Shown piece by piece: positions 35,600 through 43,559 of a stretch of 64,000 bases of DNA. The position numbers were made by a program, and so were the translations under genes. Origin of the DNA: Cellulomonas fimi (GTDB lineage Bacteria; Actinomycetota; Actinomycetes; Actinomycetales; Cellulomonadaceae); assembly GCF_028583725.1 (NCBI RefSeq), contig NZ_CP110680.1, positions 3,534,001 through 3,598,000 on the forward strand. The letters are read 5' to 3'. Under the pieces are notes generated by a model. The model was not told the origin of the DNA. It was given only the letters and a program-made list of their open reading frames with translations, and made no database searches. The first letter of the stretch is position 1. Each line of letters begins with the position of its first letter.

Positions 35600-36247
35600 G
35601 TGGCTGCGGAGACGAGGCGAGCACCCCGCTCGCGCATGACGGGGACCGAACGTCGTGCGCAGCTGCTCGACGTCTCCCGCCGCCTGTTCGCGGAGAAGGG
35701 GTTCGACGGGACCAGCATCGAGGAGATCGCGTCGCGCGCGGAGGTCTCCAAGCCGGTCGTGTACGAGCACTTCGGCGGCAAGGAGGGGATCTACGCGGTC
35801 GTCGTCGACCGGGAGATCACGGCCCTCACCGGGGCGCTCACGGGCGCCCTGGAGGGCGGCGGCCACCCGAAGGTGCTGGTCGAGCGCACGGCGCTCGCGC
35901 TGCTCAGCTACATCGAGGCGTCGGAGGACGGCTTCCGGATCCTCGTGCGCGACTCGCCGGTCGCGCAGGCGACGGGCACGTTCTCGAGCCTCATCGGCGA
36001 CGTCGCGACGAAGGTCGAGCACCTGCTCGCCGACCAGTTCCGCAGTCAGGGGCTCGACCCGCGCACCGCGCCGATCTACGCGCAGATGCTCGTCGGCATG
36101 GTCGCGCTCACGGGCCAGTGGTGGCTCGACGCGCGCCGACCGCGCAAGGCGGAGGTGGCCGCGCACCTCGTGAACCTCGCGTGGAACGGCCTGTCCGGGC
36201 TGGAGCGCCGCCCGCAGCTGACCCGGAACACCGAGCCGGTCGCGTGA
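35600..36247 (+). CDS. TetR family transcriptional regulator
   Basis: A 215-residue DNA-binding regulator. The N-terminal helix-turn-helix domain is canonical: RRAQLLDVSRRLFAEKGFDG, TSIEEIASRAEVSKPVVYEH and FGGKEGIYAVVVDREI. The C-terminal ligand-binding domain ends WLDARRPRKAEVAAHLVNLA, a pattern common in actinobacterial TetR proteins of this sort. Candidate starts are ATG 35588, ATG 35591 and GTG 35600. The GTG is preferred because CATGAT (35587-35592) sits as a -10 seven bases before it, fitting a leaderless mRNA. Its target is unknown; it is followed by a MarR gene with its own promoter. Confidence 0.87.
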   Translation: MAAETRRAPRSRMTGTERRAQLLDVSRRLFAEKGFDGTSIEEIASRAEVSKPVVYEHFGGKEGIYAVVVDREITALTGALTGALEGGGHPKVLVERTALALLSYIEASEDGFRILVRDSPVAQATGTFSSLIGDVATKVEHLLADQFRSQGLDPRTAPIYAQMLVGMVALTGQWWLDARRPRKAEVAAHLVNLAWNGLSGLERRPQLTRNTEPVA

Positions 36248-36287
36248 CGACACGCCCGGGTCCCGGTCCGGTTGTGTCGACGTCGAG

Positions 36288-36293
36288 TAATCT
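36288..36293 (+). promoter_or_regulatory. -10 element for a leaderless MarR mRNA
   Basis: TAATCT lies seven bases before the ATG at 36301, which has no Shine-Dalgarno sequence. The placement suggests transcription starts at the initiation codon. Confidence 0.5.
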
Positions 36294-36300
36294 CGCGGTC

Positions 36301-36825
36301 ATGACGCCGGGGACGGCGCCCGACGATCCCGGGGCGCAGGACGAGGTGGACCGGATCGTGCTCGCGTGGGAGCGCGAGCGGCCGGACCTCGACGTGCGCC
36401 CGCTGACCGTCCTTTCGCGCGTGAGCCGGCTGGCCCGCCACCTCGACCTCGCGCGGCGCGGGGCGTTCGCGCGGCACGACCTGGAGACGTGGGAGTTCGA
36501 CGTCCTGTCGGCGCTGCGTCGTGCGGGCGCTCCCTACCGGCTGTCCCCCGGTGCGCTGCTCACGCAGACGCTCGTGACGAGCGGCACGATGACGAACCGC
36601 ATCGACCGGCTCGTCGAGCACGGGCTGGTCGAGCGCCAGCCGTCGCCGGACGACCGGCGCGGTGTCCTGGTGCAGCTCACCGAGGCGGGCCGGACGCGCG
36701 TGGACGCCGCGTTCGCGGACCTGCTCGACGTCGAGCGCGGCCTGCTGGGCGAGCTCGACGAGGCGGACCGGCAGCGGCTCGCGGACCTGCTGCGTGAGGT
36801 CGTGGCACCGTTCGACGCGTCGTGA
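36301..36825 (+). CDS. MarR family winged-helix regulator
   Basis: A 174-residue regulator with the winged-helix core LSPGALLTQTLVTSGTMTNR, IDRLVEHGLVERQPSPDDRR, and the wing VLVQLTEAGRTRV. The DDRRG motif in the wing is typical of MarR proteins, which repress genes until a small phenolic or other ligand binds. It is followed 33 bases downstream by the CynX-type MFS transporter gene on the same strand, so it may control that exporter. The start ATG is apparently leaderless. Confidence 0.88.
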   Translation: MTPGTAPDDPGAQDEVDRIVLAWERERPDLDVRPLTVLSRVSRLARHLDLARRGAFARHDLETWEFDVLSALRRAGAPYRLSPGALLTQTLVTSGTMTNRIDRLVEHGLVERQPSPDDRRGVLVQLTEAGRTRVDAAFADLLDVERGLLGELDEADRQRLADLLREVVAPFDAS

Positions 36826-36858
36826 GGGCATGACGGCTCCCCGACGGGCCGTGGACGC

Positions 36859-38099
36859 ATGACGGCGGCTCGGCGGGCCGCCGCGGACGGTGCGCGCGGG
36901 CTGCTGCTCGCCGCGGTCCTGCTCTACGCGCTCAACCTGCGCGCCCCCATCACGGCGCTCGCCCCCGTGGTCGACGACGTCCAGGCGGACCTCGGCCTGT
37001 CGGCCGCGGGCGTCGGGCTGCTCACGGGCGTCCCGGTCCTGTGCTTCGCGCTCGCGACGCCGCTGGTCGCGATCCTGCTCGCCCGGCAGGGCACGACGCG
37101 CGTCGTGACGGCGTCGCTCGTGACGGTGCTGGTGGGGACGGTCCTGCGGTCGGTCGACGGGTTCGGCACCGCGCTCGTCGGGACGGTGCTCATCGGGGTC
37201 GCCATCACGGCGGGGAACGTCGCGGTGCCGGTCGTGATCGGGCGGGACTTCCCGTCCGCCGTCCCGCGGGCGACGGGCCTCTACACGGCCGCCCTCAACG
37301 CGGGCAGCGTGCTGACCACGACGCTCACCGAGCCGCTCGCGTCGCTCGTCGGGTGGCGGTGGGCGCTCGCGTCGTGGGGCGGGCTGGCCGTCCTCGGGCT
37401 GGTCGTGTGGCGGCGTGCGTACGGGCGACGGGCCGACGCGGTCGTGCGCGCGGCGGGTGCCGCCGGGGACGACGAGCCGGCCACCGCGGGGGACGACCCG
37501 ACCACGGGCGGTGGCGCGGTCCCCGACGCGCTGCGCCGCCCGGTGACGTGGCTGCTCGCGGTCTCGTTCGCCGGCCAGGCGTTCGGGTACTACGCGGTGA
37601 GCGCGTGGCTGCCGACGGTGCTGCACGACGGCACGGGCATGGACCCGACCGCGTCGGGCGGTGCCGCGGCGCTGTTCCAGGCCTGTTCGGGATGGTCGGC
37701 GGTGTCGCGGTGCCGATCGCGCTGTCGCGGCGCGTGCCGATGCGGGTCGTGTCGCTCGCGATCGCGCTGGGCTGGGTGACGCTCCCGGTGGGCCTGGTGC
37801 TGGCGCCGTCGGCGTGGGCGGTGTGGTGCGTCCTCGCGGGCGTCGCACAGGGCGGCAACTTCGCGGTGATCTTCACGGTCGTGGCGCAGACGGCGGGCTC
37901 GCAGCGCGCCGCGCGGCGGATGTCGGCGGCGGTGCAGAGCTTCGGCTACGCGTGCGGAGCGGCGGGTCCGAGCGTGCTGGGTGCGGTGCACGCGGCGTCG
38001 GGCACCTGGCAGGCACCGCTGGTCGTGGTGCTCGGGTCCGTCCTCACGATGGCGGTCGCGGCGCAGCTCGCGCTGCGCTCGGTCCGCCGACCGGCCTGA
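36859..38099 (+). pseudogene. CynX/NimT-type MFS transporter, interrupted by a one-base frameshift
   Basis: A 12-helix major facilitator protein of the cyanate/2-nitroimidazole transporter group, recognised by LNLRAPITALAPVVDDVQAD and GLSAAGVGLLTGVPVLCFA. The first frame is intact to GGAAALFQA near 37680. It then degenerates to Arg/Ser/Cys-rich sequence and stops at 37779. The continuation FGMVGGVAVPIALSRRVPMR is found in another frame to the stop at 38099. Restoring one C in the run at 37682-37683 (GCCTG to GCCCTG) joins both parts into a normal 413-residue protein. A sequencing error or a recent mutation are both possible. The MarR gene upstream is its likely regulator. Confidence 0.82.
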
Positions 38100-38129
38100 C
38101 GCCCTCGGTCGCCTCGGCCTGCCACTGGG

Positions 38130-38774
38130 TCAACCGACGATCTGCAGCAGCGGGTCGAGCAGCAGCATCCCGGCCGCACCGGCGGGCAGCGTGACCGCGA
38201 GCCAGCGCAGGGTGGCACGCAGCGGTCCGGGTCGGCGGCCCACGGTGAGCAGCAGCGCGACGGCGACGGCGCCGAAGACGAGCGCGTCGACGACGTACCC
38301 GAGCCGGACGCCGTAGCCGACGACGGACTCGGTCGCCCACACCCCGACGAGCAGCGCCTCCCCCAGCCCGCGCAGCCGCCCGGTGGCGGTGCGCCACAGG
38401 TGGCCCGCGAGGCCGAAGACGGGGCCGCCCACGACGCCGGTCACGATCCACTCGGCGACCGACGTGACGGAGACGCCGAAGCCCCGCAGGTCCGCGGTCA
38501 CGTAGTACCCGACGACCTGCAGGACGCACGCGAGCAGCCCGGCGAGCACGGCCACGCCCCGGGTGCGCGAGCGCACGCCGACGAGGAACGGGACGACGAG
38601 CCACGGTGACACGGCGTTGGCGAGGCCCTGCACGGGTGCGGGCAGCACGGTCTGGAGGAACGACGTGGCGGCGCCCCACGCGAGCCCGGCGAGGGCCCCG
38701 AGGGCGACGACCACGAGGGTGGGCGCCGCGCGGCGGGTGGGGTCGGCGGGCAGGACGGCGACGGTGCTGGTCAC
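38130..38774 (-). CDS. Multi-pass membrane protein of unknown function (DUF6518-like)
   Basis: A 214-residue protein with about six hydrophobic segments, including APTLVVVALGALAGLAWGAA and GVAVLAGLLACVLQVVGYYV. The overall pattern resembles small actinobacterial DUF6518-type proteins, some of which recall the S-components of vitamin transporters. No solute-binding or ATPase gene is adjacent. The GTG at 38774 lacks a clear ribosome site, but TAGCGT lies eight bases upstream, so it is probably leaderless. It converges on the frameshifted MFS gene. No specific function is claimed. Confidence 0.7.
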   Translation of the reverse strand: MTSTVAVLPADPTRRAAPTLVVVALGALAGLAWGAATSFLQTVLPAPVQGLANAVSPWLVVPFLVGVRSRTRGVAVLAGLLACVLQVVGYYVTADLRGFGVSVTSVAEWIVTGVVGGPVFGLAGHLWRTATGRLRGLGEALLVGVWATESVVGYGVRLGYVVDALVFGAVAVALLLTVGRRPGPLRATLRWLAVTLPAGAAGMLLLDPLLQIVG

Positions 38775-38903
38775 GGACGTCGACGCTAGGCCGGGAGCGC
38801 CGTGGCCGCGTCGCCCTCCGGGTTCGTGCGCGCGTCGCCCGGGTCACCCTGCGGTCGGACCGCACGCGGGAGCGGGTGCGTCCGGAGGCGGACATCCTCT
38901 TAG

Positions 38904-38918
38904 TGAGAATGAGTTTCA
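38904..38918 (+). promoter_or_regulatory. Zur-like operator
   Basis: TGAGAATGAGTTTCA matches the actinobacterial Zur box TGAAAATGATTTTCA at 13 of 15 positions. A possible -10, TACCGT, follows at 38927-38932. The site lies about 60 bases upstream of the AztD-like zinc chaperone gene, so repression under zinc sufficiency is expected. Confidence 0.65.
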
Positions 38919-38978
38919 TCATCTGCTACCGTCCTCGTCGTGACGCACCCGCGTCGCCCCTCGACCAGGAAGGAGCCG

Positions 38979-40274
38979 GTGCCCCACGCACCGGACGAGC
39001 CCATGACGCAGACCCCCACCCGATCGCGCCTGCGCGGCGCGACCCGTGCGGCGGCCGCCGCCCTCCCCCTCGCCCTGCTCGCGGCGTGCGCCGGCACCGC
39101 CGGCGACGCGACCCCCGCCGCGACCACGACGACGACCGCGACCGGCTCCCCCGCCGAGGCCGCCACGTACCAGCCGCGCCTCGTCGTCACGTACGACGGC
39201 GGCCTGCTCGTCCTCGACGCCGACACGCTCGAGACCGTCGACCGCATCGAGAAGGACGGCTTCCTGCGCGTGAACCCCGCGGGCGACGGCCGGCACGTCA
39301 TGGTGTCGACCGACGCGGGGTTCCAGGTGCTCGACGCGGGCACCTGGGCCGAGGAGCACGGCGACCACGCGCACTACTGGACCGCGGACCCGGTGCTGAC
39401 CGACGTCACCTACCCCGCCGAGAAGCCCGGGCACGTCGTCGTGCACGGCGACCGGGTCGCGCTGTTCGACGACGGCACGGGCGAGGTCACCGTGCTCGAC
39501 GTGCACGACGTCGCGGGCGGCCGGGACGCCGTGACCCGCACGTACACCACGCCGTCGCCGCACCACGGCGTCGCGGTGCTGCGCGGCGACGACGCGCTCG
39601 TCGTCTCGGACGGCACCGAGGAGGAGCGCAGCGGCGTGCGCCTGCTCGGCGCGGACGACACCGAGATCGCCGCGACCGACGCGTGCCCGGGCGTGCACGG
39701 CGAGGCGGTCGCGGCCGAGGAGGTCGTGGTCGTCGGGTGCCAGGACGGCCTCGTCGTCGTCCGCGACGACACGATCACCAAGGTCGCGAGCCCGGACGCC
39801 TACGGGCGCATCGGCAACCAGGCGGGCAGCGAGGAGTCGCCCGTCGTGCTGGGCGACTACAAGTCGGACCCCGACGCGGACCTCGAGCGCCCGACGCGCG
39901 TGTCGCTCGTCGACACCCGCACCGCGACGCTGCGCCTGGTCGACCTGCCCGCGTCGTACACGTTCCGGTCGCTGGGCCGCGGTCACGACGGCGAGGCGCT
40001 GGTGCTGGGCACCGACGGGTCGCTGCACGTCGTCGACCCCGAGTCGGGCGCCCTCACGCGCTCGCTCCCGCTGATCGACGCCTGGACCGAGCCCGACGAG
40101 TGGCAGGAGCCGCGCCCGACGCTGCACGTGCTCGACCGCACGGCGTACGTCACGGACCCGGCGACGAACCGCGTGCTCGCGGTCGACGTCGCGACCGGCG
40201 AGGTGTGGCGGTCGGTCGAGCTGGACGTGACGCCGAACGAGCTGACGTCGGCGGCGGGGCGGCACGCGCACTGA
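38979..40274 (+). CDS. AztD-like zinc chaperone lipoprotein (beta-propeller)
   Basis: A 431-residue exported lipoprotein. The signal sequence ends in the lipobox LLAAC. The mature protein is a beta-propeller with strands such as GGLLVLDADTLETVDRIEKD and MVSTDAGFQVLDAGTW. The His-rich loop EEHGDHAHYW is the kind of metal site seen in AztD, the extracytoplasmic chaperone that hands zinc to AztC. The GTG at 38979 follows AAGGAG; an ATG at 39003 is possible. A Zur-like box lies upstream. No aztABC transporter genes are adjacent, so this is an orphan AztD or delivers zinc elsewhere. The chaperone assignment combines recognisable sequence style with the operator. Confidence 0.75.
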   Translation: MPHAPDEPMTQTPTRSRLRGATRAAAAALPLALLAACAGTAGDATPAATTTTTATGSPAEAATYQPRLVVTYDGGLLVLDADTLETVDRIEKDGFLRVNPAGDGRHVMVSTDAGFQVLDAGTWAEEHGDHAHYWTADPVLTDVTYPAEKPGHVVVHGDRVALFDDGTGEVTVLDVHDVAGGRDAVTRTYTTPSPHHGVAVLRGDDALVVSDGTEEERSGVRLLGADDTEIAATDACPGVHGEAVAAEEVVVVGCQDGLVVVRDDTITKVASPDAYGRIGNQAGSEESPVVLGDYKSDPDADLERPTRVSLVDTRTATLRLVDLPASYTFRSLGRGHDGEALVLGTDGSLHVVDPESGALTRSLPLIDAWTEPDEWQEPRPTLHVLDRTAYVTDPATNRVLAVDVATGEVWRSVELDVTPNELTSAAGRHAH

Positions 40275-40306
40275 CGTCGACGGCGGGGCGGCACGTGCGC
40301 CGACCG

Positions 40307-40360
40307 TGACTCTCCCGGCGCCCGCGCGGTGGGGTGACCCGCGCGGGCGCCGGTGAGTCA
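40307..40360. terminator. Bidirectional hairpin terminator overlapping a stop codon
   Basis: TGACTC (40307-40312) pairs with GAGTCA (40355-40360), and CCGGCGCCCGCGCG (40315-40328) with CGCGCGGGCGCCGG (40340-40353), making a stem of about 20 bp. It includes the stop codon of the minus-strand DUF4386 gene (40358-40360). It lies between convergent genes and can serve both. Confidence 0.8.
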
Positions 40361-41095
40361 GGCGGGGAGCGTGACCGGACGCGGCGACGCGGTCACGGCG
40401 GTGGGACCCGAGGGCTGCGGCGGTGTCCGGTAGCCCTTGACGATCAGGTAGACGGCGAGGCTCATCTCCCACGCCGTCACGGGGATCGCGGCCGCCATGG
40501 CGACGGGCGAGACCTGCTCGTAGAACCCGAGGAGCACGAGCGTCGACGACGCGAGCACGAGAGGCCCGCCGACGAGGCCGAGCACCGTGATGGCGCGCGG
40601 GACGAGGTGCGCGCGGTGCACGACGGCCGCGAGGACGAGGCTGTTGAGCCCGATGACGAGGCCGGGCCCGACGAGGAACGTCCAGTCGTGGACGGCGACG
40701 AGGCCGTGCGCGACGGCGACGAGCGCACCGTCGTCGGCGGTCCCCTCGACTCCCGCGGCGCGGTCCTGGCGCAGCGTGACGACGGCGAGCGTCGCGACGA
40801 TGCCGACGCAGATGACGGCCGCCTCGAGCAGGCGCCCGGCGACGTAGCCGAGCGCGGCGGACGGCGCGTGCCGCCGGATCACGGGGTAGATCGTCACGGC
40901 GGTGCCGATGCAGGACACCGCGAGCACGACCTCGAGGAAGCCGCCGAGCAGGACCTGGGTGTCGGCACCCGCGCCGAGCACGTACTCCGGGTCGCCGAGG
41001 ACGGGCTGGTAGAGCGCGAGCGCGGCGATGGCGGCGACGGCGGCGAGGATGAAGAAGACGCCGACGACGACGGCGTTCCCACGGCTGGACTTCAT
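40358..41095 (-). CDS. DUF4386 family membrane protein
   Basis: A 245-residue protein with six to seven membrane helices, from VVVGVFFILAAVAAIAALAL to PVTAWEMSLAVYLIVKGYR, fitting the DUF4386 family, whose function is unknown. The ATG at 41095 follows AGGAG. It is divergent from a TetR gene. Two perfect 17-bp palindromes lie in the shared promoter region, so it is almost certainly the target of that repressor. The terminator hairpin overlaps its stop codon. Confidence 0.83.
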   Translation of the reverse strand: MKSSRGNAVVVGVFFILAAVAAIAALALYQPVLGDPEYVLGAGADTQVLLGGFLEVVLAVSCIGTAVTIYPVIRRHAPSAALGYVAGRLLEAAVICVGIVATLAVVTLRQDRAAGVEGTADDGALVAVAHGLVAVHDWTFLVGPGLVIGLNSLVLAAVVHRAHLVPRAITVLGLVGGPLVLASSTLVLLGFYEQVSPVAMAAAIPVTAWEMSLAVYLIVKGYRTPPQPSGPTAVTASPRPVTLPA

Positions 41096-41118
41096 GACGG
41101 GACTCCTGGCGGTGCGGT

Positions 41119-41135
41119 GGTGTACGGCGTACACC
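41119..41135. promoter_or_regulatory. TetR operator 1
   Basis: GGTGTACGGCGTACACC is a perfect palindrome of 7-bp arms around three bases. It lies 24 bases before the DUF4386 start codon. A near-identical second copy is 35 bases away. Confidence 0.75.
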
Positions 41136-41153
41136 CGATGACGACCGACCATA

Positions 41154-41170
41154 GGTGTACGGTGTACACC
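41154..41170. promoter_or_regulatory. TetR operator 2
   Basis: GGTGTACGGTGTACACC is the second perfect 7-3-7 palindrome, differing from the first only at the central position. It ends five bases before the ribosome site of the TetR gene. It is expected to serve autoregulation. Confidence 0.75.
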
Positions 41171-41189
41171 GGTCAAGGAGGTGCCCCGG

Positions 41190-41891
41190 ATGGCGGACGA
41201 GCGACGCGTGCCGCTCACGCGTGACCGCGTGCTGGACGCGGCCGTCGACCTGGCCGACGGCGAGGGCCTCGACGCCGTGAGCATGCGGCGCCTCGCGCAG
41301 GACCTCGGCGTCGTGCCGATGGCGCTCTACAAGCACGTCGCGCACAAGGACGAGCTGGTCGACGCGATGGTCGACCGCGTGATCGGCGAGATCCCGCCGA
41401 CGGACCCCGACCTGCCGTGGAAGGACGCGCTGCGCACGCGCATCCTCGACGCGCGCGCCGCGCTGCTGCGGCACCCGTGGGCCCGCCGCGCGCTCGAGGC
41501 GCAGGAGGCCCCGACGCCCGTCATCCTCGGCCACCTCGACGCGACCATCGCGATCCTCCTGCGGGGCGGGCTGACCGCCGACCTCACGCACCACGTCATG
41601 CACACGCTCGGCAGCCGCGCGCTCGGGTTCAGCCAGGAGCTGCACACCGAGTCGGCCGCCGCGGGCACACCGCTCGACGACGAGACCGCGGCGATGTTCG
41701 TCGCGGCCTTCCCGCACGTCGTCGCCGTCGCGAGCGCCGCGTCGCACGACCCGGACAGCGTCGTCGAGGCCGGCTGCGACGACCGGTTCGAGTTCGAGTT
41801 CTCGCTCGACCTGCTGCTCGACGGTATCGAGCGGCTGCACCGCGAGGGCTGGTCGTCGGCCGCCGCACGCGCGGCCCGCCACCCCTTCTGA
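41190..41891 (+). CDS. TetR family transcriptional regulator (TetR_C-type)
   Basis: A 233-residue repressor. The N-terminal helix-turn-helix is RDRVLDAAVDLADGEGLDAV-SMRRLAQDLGVVPMALYKHV. The C-terminal half (WKDALRTRILDARAALLRHP, HVMHTLGSRALGFSQEL, FEFSLDLLLDGIERL) is typical of the tetracycline-repressor-like C-terminal domain common in actinobacteria. The ATG at 41190 lies eight bases after AAGGAGG; an in-frame GTG at 41181 falls inside the ribosome site and is rejected. The divergent DUF4386 gene and two palindromic operators make local autoregulation very likely. The ligand is unknown. Confidence 0.9.
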   Translation: MADERRVPLTRDRVLDAAVDLADGEGLDAVSMRRLAQDLGVVPMALYKHVAHKDELVDAMVDRVIGEIPPTDPDLPWKDALRTRILDARAALLRHPWARRALEAQEAPTPVILGHLDATIAILLRGGLTADLTHHVMHTLGSRALGFSQELHTESAAAGTPLDDETAAMFVAAFPHVVAVASAASHDPDSVVEAGCDDRFEFEFSLDLLLDGIERLHREGWSSAAARAARHPF

Positions 41892-41894
41892 CCT

Positions 41895-41913
41895 GCGGGT
41901 TCGCCCAACCCGC
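41895..41913 (+). terminator. Short hairpin after the TetR gene
   Basis: GCGGGTT (41895-41901) pairs with AACCCGC (41907-41913) around a 5-base loop, directly after the stop codon. It is a candidate terminator separating the TetR gene from the siderophore operon. Confidence 0.5.
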
Positions 41914-41995
41914 GCGGCAGCGCGCCCGCCCCCGCGACACCGCCTGCTGGACACGCGTCCGTCTCGTCCGGATCGTCCACGCCTCGGAGCGCGGC

Positions 41996-42035
41996 TTGAC
42001 GCGCGCGTCACGACGGTTAGGTTAGGCGAGCCTTC
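41996..42035 (+). promoter_or_regulatory. Iron-regulated promoter with DtxR/IdeR box
   Basis: TTGACG (41996-42001), 16 bases, then TAGGTT (42018-42023) form a strong promoter. Overlapping its -10, TTAGGTTAGGCGAGCCTTC (42017-42035) fits the DtxR/IdeR/DmdR consensus TTAGGnTAGSCTnnCCTAA at 14 of the 17 constrained positions. Iron-loaded repressor bound here would block transcription of the siderophore operon. Confidence 0.8.
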
Positions 42036-42098
42036 GTCAGGTGAGGTCCCCCTTACCTCGACGGAGCTCCTCGTCCCGTCGACCTCAGGGGGCCTCGC

Positions 42099-43559
42099 GT
42101 GCGCGAGCTGCTGTCGTCCCGCACCGCCGACCACTACGCCGACACGGTGCACACCACCGTCGACCGGCTCGCCGCACGCCTGCGGACCACCACCCAGCCG
42201 TTCTCCGGCGCGACCCCCGCGCAGCTGCGGGCGCTCGTCGACGCCGTCGACCTCGACGGGCCCGCGATCGGCACGCCCGCCGCGCTCCGCGAGGTCGACG
42301 ACCTCGTCCTCGAGCACGCCGTCTGGTTCCACCTGCCGACCTACGCGGCCCACCTCAACTGCCCCGTGGTCCTGCCCGCGGTCGCGACCGAGGCGGTGCT
42401 CGCGGCCGTCAACCCCTCGGTCGACACGTTCGACCAGTCCGGCATCGGGACCTTCGTCGAGCGCAGCGTCGTCGACTGGACCGCGCGCCGCATCGGCTTC
42501 GCCGCCGGGGACGGGATCTTCACGTCGGGCGGCACGCAGTCGAACCTGCACGGGCTGCTGCTGGCCCGCGAGCACGCGCTCGCCGGCGTCGCCGACCGGG
42601 GGTCGGTGCTGCCGCGGCTGCGCGTCGTCGCGAGCACGTCGAGCCACTTCAGCGTCCAGAAGGCCGCGCTGCTGCTGGGCCTCGCACCCGACGCGGTCGT
42701 CGCCGCGCCCGTCGACGTGCTCGGCCGGCTGCGGCCGGAGGGCGTCGCGGCCACGCTCGCCGCGATCCGCACCGCGGGCGACGTGCCGATGGCGGTCGTC
42801 GCGACCGCGGGCACCACCGACCGCGGGTGCGTCGACCCGCTCGCGCCGATCGCGCTGACATGCGAGACCGGCGGGACGTGGCTGCACGTCGACGCCGCCT
42901 ACGGGTGCGGGCTGCTCGTGTCCCCCACCCGGCGGCACCTGCTCGACGGCATCGAGCACGCCCGGTCCGTGACCGTCGACTTCCACAAGAGCTTCTTCCA
43001 GCCGGTGTCGTCGAGCGCGCTCGTCGTGCGCGACCCCGCCGACCTCGCACCCGTCGCGTGGCACGCCGACTACCTCAACCCCGAGGACAGCGACGAGCCC
43101 AACCAGGTCGACAAGTCGCTCCAGACGACGCGCCGGTTCGACGCGCTCAAGCTCTGGACGACGCTGCGCGCGCTCGGCGCCGACCGGCTCGGTGCGATGT
43201 TCGACGAGGTGCTCGACCTCGCCGCCGCCGCGCACCGGTGGGTCGACGAGGACGACGACCTGGTCCTCGTCGGGCGCTCGCAGCTGTCGACCGTCCTGTT
43301 CCGCTACCAGCCCGCGGGGCTCCCGGACGTGCAGGCGGACGCGCTCGTGCCGCAGATCCGCGCCGCGCTGTTCGGCTCGGGCCGCGCGCTCGTCGCCAAG
43401 ACCGTCGTCGACGGGCGGCCGTGCCTCAAGCTCACGCTGCTCAACCCCGACACCACGCTCGACGACGTCGCCGCCGTGCTCGAGCTCGTGCGCGCGGCCG
43501 GTGCCGCGCTCGCCGAGGGCGACGACCTGCTCGCCGACGCCACGGCGGTGGCCCGGTGA
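42099..43559 (+). CDS. desA: PLP-dependent lysine decarboxylase of desferrioxamine synthesis (DesA-like)
   Basis: A 486-residue group II amino-acid decarboxylase expected to convert lysine to cadaverine, the first step to desferrioxamine. The PLP-binding lysine is Lys297 in DFHKSFFQP; GTQSNLHGLLLAREHAL, STSSHFSVQKAALLLGL and WLHVDAAYGCGLL also fit. The start is a GTG at 42099 after CAGGGGG. It is first in a chain of GTGA/ATGA-coupled genes following the order desA-desB-desC-desD. Sequence alone does not separate lysine from diaminobutyrate or ornithine as substrate; the cluster order supports lysine. Iron control is likely through the box at 42017-42035. Confidence 0.88.
   Translation: MRELLSSRTADHYADTVHTTVDRLAARLRTTTQPFSGATPAQLRALVDAVDLDGPAIGTPAALREVDDLVLEHAVWFHLPTYAAHLNCPVVLPAVATEAVLAAVNPSVDTFDQSGIGTFVERSVVDWTARRIGFAAGDGIFTSGGTQSNLHGLLLAREHALAGVADRGSVLPRLRVVASTSSHFSVQKAALLLGLAPDAVVAAPVDVLGRLRPEGVAATLAAIRTAGDVPMAVVATAGTTDRGCVDPLAPIALTCETGGTWLHVDAAYGCGLLVSPTRRHLLDGIEHARSVTVDFHKSFFQPVSSSALVVRDPADLAPVAWHADYLNPEDSDEPNQVDKSLQTTRRFDALKLWTTLRALGADRLGAMFDEVLDLAAAAHRWVDEDDDLVLVGRSQLSTVLFRYQPAGLPDVQADALVPQIRAALFGSGRALVAKTVVDGRPCLKLTLLNPDTTLDDVAAVLELVRAAGAALAEGDDLLADATAVAR

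Noticed and set aside
38919..43235. 1438-residue minus-strand open frame
   Set aside because: It crosses AztD, DUF4386, TetR and DesA genes on the other frames; composition is typical of an antisense frame in GC-rich DNA.
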